Shown here: in pieces, positions 1 through 6,418 of the stretch
Layout: every line of letters begins with the position of its first letter
Numbering within the stretch: position 1 is the first letter of the stretch
Origin: Rhodospirillales bacterium
Lineage (GTDB): Bacteria; Pseudomonadota; Alphaproteobacteria; Rhodospirillales; 2-02-FULL-58-16
Assembly (NCBI GenBank): GCA_021775195.1
Contig: JAJFIG010000464.1
Location: forward strand, 1-6,418
Reading direction: 5' to 3'
DNA: 6,418 bases
Translations under genes and position numbers: made by a program
Notes under the pieces: generated by a model
What the model was told of the DNA's origin: nothing
The model's database searches: none
What the model saw: only the letters and a program-made list of their open reading frames with translations

Positions 1-1056
1 GGCCAGATCGACCGCCTCACCCACGAGGGCACCCTCGACGGATTGCGTGAGGTCAAGAAAGCGCAGGTTGAACTGGCAGAAGAGCTTTTCGCCGATAACC
101 TTCCGGCGCCGGAGATCCAGTCCCTGCTCACCCACATCAACAACGACATCTACCGCCGCATCGTCGACGCCTGCGTCAGCGCCATGGCCACCGCCGGCTG
201 GGGCGAGCCGCCGGTGGCGTTTTCGACCATCGTCATGGGCTCCGGCGGGCGGGGCGAGAACTATCTGTTCCCCGATCAGGACAATGGCTACGTCCTCGAT
301 GAATACCCCGACGCCGACCACAATCACGTCGACAGGTATTTCATCGAGCTGGCCGAGCGCATGACCCATGATCTCGATGCCGTCGGCTTTCCCTACTGCA
401 ACGGCTACTGCATGGCGGTGAATCCCTTGTGGCGCAAGACCCTTCCCCAGTGGATCGAGCAGATCAACCTTTGGGGCCGCAAGCGTAACGTCGTCGCCAT
501 CCGGCTTTCCGACATATTCTTCGATTTCCAGCCGGCCTGCGGCGAGGACCGCCTTGCCGTGGGGTTACGCCACGCCGTGACCGAGATGGCGCGCAGCAAC
601 CATTTCTTCCTTGAGCAGATGTTTCAGGAGGAGGCCGATCACAACGTCGCGCTCGGCCTGTTCGGCCGCTTCATCACCGAAAAGGACAAGGAAGAGTACA
701 TCGGTCAAATGAACCTCAAGCACACCGGCACCTTGCCGCTGGTCGAGGCGGTTCGGCTCCTGGCCCTGCGCGAGGGCGTAACCGAAACCGCCACCCTTGG
801 CCGGATCGAGGCCTTGCACGGGGTCGGCGTGCTTGACGCCAACACCAGGGAATCCCTGGTCAGCGCCTTCCACCTCATCACCGGCGTCTTGCTGAAAAAG
901 CAGATCAACGACTTCAAGGCCGGTGCAAAGGTGAACTACTACGTCGACCCGGACACCCTGTCCAAGCACTACCGGTCGCGGCTGGTCGACGCCCTCAAGG
1001 CGATCGACGATCTGCGCCAACAGGTTCGTACCGACTTCACCGGTTCGGTTTTTTAA
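1..1056 (+). CDS. DUF294-type putative nucleotidyltransferase, 3' part (5' end outside window)
   Basis: The frame is open from base 1 and ends at TAA 1054-1056, giving 351 visible residues. The TTG at 43 has no convincing ribosome binding site, so I treat the gene as truncated at the left edge. Visible residues about 55-200 look like the DUF294 nucleotidyltransferase domain: GSGGRGE at about 80-86, then a DQD at 92-94. This resembles the G-S-x(n)-D-x-D metal-binding pattern of the DNA polymerase beta/GlnD-like fold. An N-P-x-W motif follows at about 141-144. The last 150 or so residues match the helical DUF294_C partner domain. Full-length family members usually carry a cyclic-nucleotide-binding domain and CBS pairs upstream, which would lie outside the window. 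The substrate is unknown. By family analogy the protein may modify a protein or nucleotide in response to a ligand. It converges on the exonuclease/sensor gene. Family assignment is fairly secure; function is not. Confidence 0.85.
   Translation, partial: GQIDRLTHEGTLDGLREVKKAQVELAEELFADNLPAPEIQSLLTHINNDIYRRIVDACVSAMATAGWGEPPVAFSTIVMGSGGRGENYLFPDQDNGYVLDEYPDADHNHVDRYFIELAERMTHDLDAVGFPYCNGYCMAVNPLWRKTLPQWIEQINLWGRKRNVVAIRLSDIFFDFQPACGEDRLAVGLRHAVTEMARSNHFFLEQMFQEEADHNVALGLFGRFITEKDKEEYIGQMNLKHTGTLPLVEAVRLLALREGVTETATLGRIEALHGVGVLDANTRESLVSAFHLITGVLLKKQINDFKAGAKVNYYVDPDTLSKHYRSRLVDALKAIDDLRQQVRTDFTGSVF
1030..1054 (+). terminator. possible weak intrinsic terminator at the end of the DUF294 gene
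   Basis: The last codons contain ACCGA (1030-1034), which can pair with TCGGT (1045-1049). An alternative is ACCG (1039-1042) with CGGT (1046-1049). Either is followed directly by a run of T (1049-1054) that includes the first base of the stop codon. The stem is only 4-5 bp, so it is weak. Its placement between convergent genes and the T-run are the reasons to list it. Confidence 0.35.
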
Positions 1057-1087
1057 CCCGCGGAGTGGGGGTCGCGGCCTCCTGGTA

Positions 1088-3250
1088 TCAGAATTTCGCC
1101 TGTTGCCGGCGTATCTCGACGGCTTTGCTCGATGCCTTGAACGCCTCGTCCAGTGTGCGCACGCCGACCGCTTCCAGAAGGTCGATCATGCGCAGCAGGA
1201 CGCCGGCCGTTACCAGAGCGTCGCCAAGCGCCGTGTGGCGCCCTTCCACCACTATTCCGAACCTCTCGGCGATGGCGTCCAGGCCGTGCTGGTCGGTATG
1301 GCCATGCACGAACACCGACAGCAGCAGCGTATCCAGAACCGGATTGTCGAAAACAATCCCCGCTTCCGCTTCCTTGAGGGCCAGGAACCGCATGTCGAAG
1401 GCGGCGTTATGGGCAACCAGGACCGCGTCGCTGATGAAGTCCTTGAATTGGGGCAATGCCACCTCCGCCGGCGGCTTGTCCCTGACCATTTCGTCGGTGA
1501 TGCCGTGAAACCGGATCGAGGATTCGGGGATCTCTCGGCGCGGGTTTATGAGTCGCGAGAACGACTCGCCGGTCAGAATGCGCCCGTTGACCACCCTCAC
1601 CCCGGCGATGGAAACGATCTCGTCGCCGGCCGAGGGCTTCAACCCCGTCGTTTCCGTATCGAATACGACATAGGTAAGCGATTTAAGGGACCGCGCGCCG
1701 AGCTCCCCCGACGCGACGGGGTGATCGAGAAGTCCGAAATCATAGAACTCGGGGCGTGCCGGAATGGCCGGTGCGCCCTCGCTGCTCGGCGGTTGAAGGG
1801 CCGGCGGCAGGGGCAGCCGCAGGCGGGCGCGCCCGTTTCGATGGGGTTGGCTCCATAACTCGGCCTTGTGACGGTCGAGGACGTCACGGGCCGTCAGGCC
1901 CCCCAGGGTTTCCTCCAGCCGGTCTTCCATCCAGAAGTCCAGCAAAGGCGTCGCGACGGCCGTTCCTTCCCAGATTACGTCCAGGTAGACGTGCCGGTCG
2001 CCGGTTGTCGCCTCGAGGTCGAAGGACGTCGCGCCGGTTTCGTCACGAACCTTGTGGATCAGGTGATCCAGGATCTCGACCAGCGAGTGGCTGTCGCCAT
2101 GCAGCCACTGGGGTATGCCGATCATCACCGAGTCGATGCCTTTTTCCTCGCGCAGCCGGCGCACGACGCAGTTCAGCAGGTTTGCTGAATAGATGTCCGT
2201 CGTCGGCCAATGGCCGGTGACCAGGGCCCGGTACTCATCGGACAGGGTCTCCACCATTTGGCTCAGTGTGGTGCTTTGCTCCCATATGACCGCGCGGAAG
2301 GGAACCCTGTCTTCATCCGTCATCTCGGTATGTGTGGAAAGGATCTCCGCCGCCGAGCACAGGCTCGCCAGGGGGCGGCGCAAATCCTCGGTTGCGGAAC
2401 GCAGCAAACGGTCCCGCTGCCCCAACGCCGCCAGCTTGTCGGTGGTGTCCTCGAAGGTGATGACGTAACCGGTAATCTTCTCGTCCGCGTCCAGGATCAG
2501 GCTCATGCGCCCCTCGAGGATGTGCCGGCCGTCGGTGGTGGCGCAAACGAAGGGCGCCGTCAGGCCCTGGGGATGGCTCCTGTGACGGCCGTCGGTAAAC
2601 CGGTTGCTCAGGCGCTCGAGGGCGTGAAGGACCGGTTGGCGGTTCATGACGCTGAACAGCGGCCGTCCCAGGCCAAGCTCGCCAGTGATGTGCAGCAACT
2701 CCAGGGAGCGTTGATTGTAGAGCAGGATCCAGTGGTTCAGGTTGCACACCACCACGCCTTCGTGCAGGTCGCGCAGGATGGCGGCCAGCCGTTCCCGTTG
2801 TTCCTCGGCGGCGGCGGTGGCGGCGGAAATCCGGTCCAGGGTCTCGTGGTGTGTATCGGCCATGCGCAACGCCATGTCGCGGGTCACCTCGGGCAGCAGG
2901 CCCAGGTAACGGCCCGGCGCCACGTCGATGGCATGGTTCGGGTTGGCGTGCAGGGCCGTTTCCAGATCCCGCACCAGGCCCTGGACGGGGGCCGCGACGT
3001 TGACGTCGAACAGGGTGCCGACCGCGACCGTCAACGCCATCAGCAGGAAGGCGGCTCCACCGCCGTAGACCAGCAGGATCTTCCAGGTTTCACCGCTATC
3101 GGCATCGGCGAGGACGCCGTTGGCAAGCCACAGCGCGGCGCCCAGCACCACCGGCGTGGCGACCCCGAGCAGGGCGAAAAACAGGAACACCCGCAGGCGG
3201 AAGCTGAGGCGGTTTATGAATCGGTTTTCCGAGTCCGGCACGATCGTCAT
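1088..3250 (-). CDS. membrane-anchored degenerate sensor kinase fused to a DEDDh (DnaQ-like) 3'-5' exonuclease
   Basis: This 720-aa protein has a basic N-terminus, membrane segments at about 19-42 and 57-79 with a short loop, a HAMP-like linker to about 135, a likely coiled stretch at 136-160 and a PAS-like region at about 155-270. A HisKA-like helix pair follows (about 271-340), in which TEDLRRPL aligns with the usual SHELRTPL, so Glu288 replaces the phospho-acceptor His. The region at 355-480 resembles an ATPase domain, but the N box reads HLIHK and the glycine box reads WEGTAV, so ATP binding is doubtful. A proline-rich linker (about 480-500) leads to an exonuclease domain at about 525-692 with all five DEDDh residues: D531, E533, D619, H672 and D677. 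It should cleave single-stranded DNA or RNA ends at the inner membrane, on an unknown substrate. The ATG overlaps the stop of the receiver gene, so translation is probably coupled. Domain calls are secure at the C-terminus and reasonable elsewhere. Confidence 0.88.
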   Translation of the reverse strand: MTIVPDSENRFINRLSFRLRVFLFFALLGVATPVVLGAALWLANGVLADADSGETWKILLVYGGGAAFLLMALTVAVGTLFDVNVAAPVQGLVRDLETALHANPNHAIDVAPGRYLGLLPEVTRDMALRMADTHHETLDRISAATAAAEEQRERLAAILRDLHEGVVVCNLNHWILLYNQRSLELLHITGELGLGRPLFSVMNRQPVLHALERLSNRFTDGRHRSHPQGLTAPFVCATTDGRHILEGRMSLILDADEKITGYVITFEDTTDKLAALGQRDRLLRSATEDLRRPLASLCSAAEILSTHTEMTDEDRVPFRAVIWEQSTTLSQMVETLSDEYRALVTGHWPTTDIYSANLLNCVVRRLREEKGIDSVMIGIPQWLHGDSHSLVEILDHLIHKVRDETGATSFDLEATTGDRHVYLDVIWEGTAVATPLLDFWMEDRLEETLGGLTARDVLDRHKAELWSQPHRNGRARLRLPLPPALQPPSSEGAPAIPARPEFYDFGLLDHPVASGELGARSLKSLTYVVFDTETTGLKPSAGDEIVSIAGVRVVNGRILTGESFSRLINPRREIPESSIRFHGITDEMVRDKPPAEVALPQFKDFISDAVLVAHNAAFDMRFLALKEAEAGIVFDNPVLDTLLLSVFVHGHTDQHGLDAIAERFGIVVEGRHTALGDALVTAGVLLRMIDLLEAVGVRTLDEAFKASSKAVEIRRQQAKF

Positions 3251-3624
3251 CCGCTGGCGGCGTTCAAGGCCGCATGGACCCTTTCAATCAAATCCTTGTT
3301 GGCGAATGGTTTTGTGATGTAGTCGTCGGCGCCCAGCGCGACGCCCTTTTCCCGTTCCGAGTCCCGGCTCCGCGCCGTCAGGATGATGATTCGAACGTCC
3401 TTCCACGACTGGTTGGCGCGAACCGTCTGGCAGACCTCGTATCCGTCACGCTTGGGGATCATCAGGTCGAGGAGGATCAGATCGGGCGGAGTTTCCTGGA
3501 TTGCCGCCAACGCCGCCTCGCCGTCCTCGGCGACGCGCACGGCGTAACCCTCGCCCTTCATCAGGAATTTCAACGACACCAGCATGTTGGGATCATCTTC
3601 GACGATGAGCACGTTTTTTGTCAT
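3247..3624 (-). CDS. stand-alone receiver-domain response regulator (CheY-like)
   Basis: The 125-aa protein is a single receiver domain with no output domain. Key residues are present: acidic pocket E9-D10-D11, phospho-acceptor D53 in LLDLMIP, T83 in the ILTA motif and K105 in TKPF. It should therefore be phosphorylatable and act by protein-protein contact. It is the first gene of a two-gene operon: its TGA (3247-3249) overlaps the ATG (3248-3250) of the sensor/exonuclease gene as ATGA. The start at 3624 is preceded by AGGGGG (3635-3640 on this strand), about 10 nt away. The encoded partner lacks the phospho-donor His, so the phosphate probably comes from another kinase, or the receiver binds the pseudokinase as a regulatory subunit; this is inference. 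Alternative roles include control of the exonuclease or of a distant histidine kinase. Confidence 0.92.
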   Translation of the reverse strand: MTKNVLIVEDDPNMLVSLKFLMKGEGYAVRVAEDGEAALAAIQETPPDLILLDLMIPKRDGYEVCQTVRANQSWKDVRIIILTARSRDSEREKGVALGADDYITKPFANKDLIERVHAALNAASG

Positions 3625-3651
3625 TCCCGACCGTCCCCCTGTTGCCCCAGC

Positions 3652-3659
3652 TATATTAA
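3652..3659 (-). promoter_or_regulatory. candidate -10 element of the receiver/exonuclease operon
   Basis: TATATTAA is an isolated AT pocket in GC-rich surroundings. On the - strand it contains TAATAT, matching 4 of 6 bases of the sigma-70 -10 consensus, and would give a leader of roughly 20 nt. There is no matching -35 box, so this is only a candidate. Confidence 0.22.
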
Positions 3660-3756
3660 CACGCTTCGCGTTCAGGTATCACGTTCTCGTCTCCATTCTT
3701 TGCTGGTTGTGCCGTGTCCGCTGCTGCCCGATGCCGCATTGCGAAAGGCCGCCGCG

Positions 3757-3807
3757 ATGGAGTACAAGAACCACCCGGCCCGTCCCCCGTGCCGGGCCCA
3801 TTCTTGA
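3757..3807 (+). CDS. possible 16-codon leader peptide upstream of ettA
   Basis: An ATG at 3757 opens a short frame ending with TGA at 3805-3807 and encoding [17 protein letters not shown] modest AAGG lies at 3745-3748, 8 nt before the ATG, and the stop is 22 nt before the ettA start. The second half overlaps a GC-rich inverted repeat: CCCGGC at 3774-3779 with GCCGGG at 3791-3796, or alternatively GGCCCG at 3777-3782 with CGGGCC at 3793-3798. The peptide has an RPPCR stretch containing two consecutive prolines. Short leader peptides control several ABC-F genes of the antibiotic-resistance type, but I know of no such case for ettA. A chance ORF is quite possible at this length. Confidence 0.25.
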   Translation: MEYKNHPARPPCRAHS

Positions 3808-3818
3808 ACCGGCGCATC

Positions 3819-3823
3819 AGGAG
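3819..3823 (+). promoter_or_regulatory. ribosome binding site of ettA
   Basis: AGGAG lies 6 nt before the ATG at 3830. It fixes the start there rather than at the in-frame TTG at 3584, which would add 82 residues of non-conserved, low-quality sequence overlapping the divergent receiver gene. Confidence 0.85.
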
Positions 3824-3829
3824 AGCCCC

Positions 3830-5512
<1,683 letters not shown>

Positions 5513-5528
5513 TCTCACGCAACTGACG

Positions 5529-5553
5529 TTTGAACGCTTGTTCTTCGTTCAAA
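5529..5553. terminator. stem-loop between convergent ettA and acdR genes
   Basis: TTTGAACG (5529-5536) and CGTTCAAA (5546-5553) form a perfect 8-bp stem with a 9-nt loop, 16 nt after the ettA stop and overlapping the acdR stop codon. Only short A/T runs flank it on either strand, with no proper T-tract, so it is not a textbook intrinsic terminator. Its position between two converging genes suggests a shared 3'-end structure. Confidence 0.4.
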
Positions 5554-6013
5554 AATCGAGTGGCGCGTTGTCGATGACTTCCTTCATGACGAAAAAGGTG
5601 CGGGTTTGCCGCACGCCGGGCAGGGCGATCAGTTGTTCGCCGTGCATCCGGTTGAAATCGGCGATATCGCGGACCCTGATTTTCAGGAAATAATCAAAAT
5701 CGCCGGCGACGAGGTGGCAATCGAGGATGAACGGCAATTCGGTGATGGCATTCTCGAAGGCGCCGAAACTCTCCGGCGTTGAGCGGTCCAGAACCACCCC
5801 CACGACCACCAAGGTACCACGCTCCACCTGATCCGGCGCGACCTCTGCCCTGACCGCGCGAACGTAACCATCGTCAAACAGCTTCTGGGTCCGGCGGTGA
5901 CAGGTGGCAGGGCTGACGTTCACCCGTGACGCGATCTCGGCGTTGGTAAGCCGTCCGTCGTGCTGAAGCAGGTGGAGGATACGGCGATCCACCCGGTCAA
6001 GTTCGGATACCAT
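5549..6013 (-). CDS. acdR: Lrp/AsnC-family regulator of ACC deaminase (AcdR-like)
   Basis: The 154-aa protein has the usual Lrp/AsnC length and layout. An N-terminal helix-turn-helix (about 5-60) opens with LDRVDRRIL and has the recognition segment VSPATCHRR at about 33-41. A RAM ligand-binding/oligomerisation domain (about 66-148) contains the typical GDFDYFLKIRVRD (104-116) and LPGV (131-134). Family members assemble into dimers and octamers and respond to amino acids. The gene is divergent from acdS, the standard arrangement for AcdR, which activates acdS when ACC is present and, in Pseudomonas putida UW4, acts with the AcdB protein. The name rests mainly on this position; taken alone, the protein could be another Lrp-type regulator such as BkdR. 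The start ATG (6011-6013) has a weak GAGAG 8 nt upstream. Autoregulation through the shared intergenic region is likely, by family habit. Confidence 0.88.
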   Translation of the reverse strand: MVSELDRVDRRILHLLQHDGRLTNAEIASRVNVSPATCHRRTQKLFDDGYVRAVRAEVAPDQVERGTLVVVGVVLDRSTPESFGAFENAITELPFILDCHLVAGDFDYFLKIRVRDIADFNRMHGEQLIALPGVRQTRTFFVMKEVIDNAPLDF

Positions 6014-6021
6014 AAAATTTT

Positions 6022-6111
6022 CTCTCGTATTTAGGCTAATTCACGGAAGAAAGATTATGATTAGTACAAAATAACGGATGTATTGTAAATTGATTATGTG
6101 AAATAAGAGAG
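6022..6111. repeat. 11-bp inverted repeat pair, candidate AcdR (Lrp-type) operator arms
   Basis: CTCTCGTATTT (6022-6032) and AAATAAGAGAG (6101-6111) are reverse complements at 10 of 11 positions. Their centres are 79 bp apart, about 7.5 helical turns. One arm overlaps the likely acdR ribosome binding site; the other is about 60 bp before the acdS start. Lrp-type octamers commonly bridge separated sites, so these could be operator arms. A chance match is not excluded in AT-rich DNA. Confidence 0.35.
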
Positions 6112-6160
6112 CACCTTTCGTATCAAATTGGCTATCCTCTGTCCGCCTGAAAATTCACCC

Positions 6161-6166
6161 AGGAGG
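6161..6166 (+). promoter_or_regulatory. ribosome binding site of acdS
   Basis: A consensus AGGAGG lies 6 nt before the ATG at 6173. It is the strongest translation signal in the window and confirms the acdS start. Confidence 0.9.
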
Positions 6167-6172
6167 ACCACG

Positions 6173-6418
6173 ATGCTTGAGAAATTCGAACGCTATCCAC
6201 TCACCTTCGGTCCGACGCCCATCGAAAAACTGGGCCGTTTGTCAGAGCATCTCGGCGGCGATGTGGAGATTTTCGCCAAGCGTGAAGATTGCAACTCGGG
6301 CCTCGCCTTCGGCGGCAACAAGGTTCGCAAGCTGGAATACATCGTTCCCGACGCCATTGCCTCGAACGCGGATACGCTGGTCACCATCGGCGGCGTACAG
6401 TCGAACCATACCCGCCAG
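6173..6418 (+). CDS. acdS: 1-aminocyclopropane-1-carboxylate (ACC) deaminase, N-terminal part (cut by window edge)
   Basis: The 82 visible codons match the start of ACC deaminase very closely: [13 protein letters not shown], then [16 protein letters not shown], then IGGVQSN. The enzyme is a cytoplasmic PLP-dependent fold-type II protein that opens the cyclopropane ring of ACC to give 2-oxobutyrate and ammonia, lowering plant ethylene and supplying nitrogen. K50 corresponds to the PLP-binding Lys51 of the Pseudomonas enzyme, and S77-N78 to Ser78-Asn79. Position 79 is His, where the Pseudomonas enzyme has Gln. The related D-cysteine desulfhydrases lack the [13 protein letters not shown] form, so ACC deaminase is favoured. 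The residues usually used to separate the two (equivalent to Glu295 and Leu322) lie beyond the right edge. The family is about 338 aa, so roughly a quarter is seen. It is probably controlled by the divergent AcdR-like protein. Confidence 0.95.
   Translation, partial: MLEKFERYPLTFGPTPIEKLGRLSEHLGGDVEIFAKREDCNSGLAFGGNKVRKLEYIVPDAIASNADTLVTIGGVQSNHTRQ

Larger units (their letters stand above)
3625..3829. promoter_or_regulatory. divergent intergenic region between the receiver operon and ettA
   Basis: This stretch of about 205 bp separates two divergent transcription units and must hold at least one promoter for each. The only strongly AT-rich pocket is TATATTAA at 3652-3659. Read on the - strand it offers TAATAT as a -10-like hexamer about 30 nt before the receiver start, but I find no good -35 partner. 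Nothing convincing marks the ettA promoter. The right half carries the leader ORF and stem listed separately. Confidence 0.4.
6014..6172. promoter_or_regulatory. acdR-acdS divergent promoter region
   Basis: These 159 bp are clearly AT-rich compared with the neighbouring genes, as expected for a shared regulatory region. They contain a near-perfect inverted repeat (listed separately) and two copies of GATTATG (6053-6059 and 6092-6098, 39 bp apart). A single TGTGA half-site lies at 6097-6101. On the - strand CATAAT (6054-6059) is a possible acdR -10 box, and on the + strand TATCCT (6133-6138) is a weak -10 for acdS. Neither has a good -35, which fits promoters that depend on an activator. Confidence 0.6.

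Noticed and set aside
43..45. TTG at 43 as the true start of the DUF294 gene
   Set aside because: The frame stays open to base 1 with a plausible protein sequence, there is no ribosome binding site, and family members are much longer at the N-terminus.
1058..1077. CCGCG/CGCGG stem in the gap between the convergent DUF294 and exonuclease genes
   Set aside because: A 5-bp GC stem with a 10-nt loop and no following T-run on either strand; too common in GC-rich DNA to call a terminator by itself.
1088..1105. C-terminal QQAKF of the exonuclease fusion as a sliding-clamp binding motif
   Set aside because: It shares only the first Gln and last Phe with the QL(S/D)LF-type pentapeptide, and a membrane-anchored protein is an unlikely clamp partner.
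2806..2826. GGC/GGT-rich run in the sensor/exonuclease gene as a tandem repeat
   Set aside because: On the coding strand it encodes an alanine-rich helical stretch (residues 142-148) in the linker before the PAS-like region, a normal effect of GC-rich codon choice.
2210..3322. Long open frame on the + strand opposite the sensor/exonuclease gene (370 codons)
   Set aside because: It is antisense to a gene with clear domains, and its translation is rich in Gln, Val and Gly with no family resemblance, as is typical of the complementary strand of GC-rich genes.
3584..3829. N-terminal extension of ettA from a TTG at 3584
   Set aside because: The extension overlaps the divergent receiver gene, has no EttA similarity and is Cys/Arg/Pro-rich. 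The ATG at 3830 has a good AGGAG and matches the usual EttA N-terminus.
6097..6112. CRP or FNR site in the acdS promoter region
   Set aside because: Only one half-site (TGTGA at 6097-6101, or TTGAT at 6090-6094) is present; the expected second half does not match.

Overview
The window is GC-rich, gene-dense bacterial DNA. Codon use strongly favours G or C in third positions, and the protein types (an alphaproteobacterial-looking EttA, an AcdR/AcdS pair, a DUF294 protein next to an exonuclease) fit a proteobacterium, most likely an alphaproteobacterium of the Rhodospirillales/Azospirillum kind. This is a judgement from sequence character, not from a database search. I saw no rRNA, tRNA, CRISPR array, insertion sequence or phage gene.

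Region A (1-3624) is a signalling block. The 3' part of a DUF294-type nucleotidyltransferase gene runs off the left edge on the + strand. It converges, with a 31-bp gap, on a two-gene operon on the - strand: a stand-alone receiver (CheY-like) protein, then a 720-aa membrane protein whose stop/start overlap is ATGA. The large protein joins two membrane segments, a PAS-like region and a degenerate histidine-kinase core (Glu where the phospho-acceptor His should be, and no recognisable ATP-binding boxes) to a complete DEDDh 3'-5' exonuclease of the DnaQ/epsilon type. From memory, DUF294 proteins and such exonucleases often sit beside sodium:solute (acetate-type) symporters and acetate-responsive regulators in proteobacteria, so a symporter gene just left of the window is a testable prediction.

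Region B (3625-5512) holds a divergent intergenic stretch of about 205 bp, with a possible 16-codon leader ORF overlapping a GC-rich stem, and then ettA, a complete ABC-F translation factor of 560 aa with two intact ATPase cassettes.

Region C (5513-6418) is an AcdR-like Lrp/AsnC regulator on the - strand, divergent from the first 82 codons of an ACC deaminase gene (acdS) cut by the right edge. The 159-bp AT-rich region between them contains a near-perfect 11-bp inverted repeat whose arms lie 79 bp apart, a candidate AcdR operator. In this known layout the regulator senses ACC or an amino acid and controls breakdown of the plant ethylene precursor to ammonia and 2-oxobutyrate, so a plant- or rhizosphere-associated or soil lifestyle is plausible.

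The most unusual item is the membrane pseudokinase-exonuclease fusion co-translated with a lone receiver protein. Its biochemical output cannot be read from the sequence.
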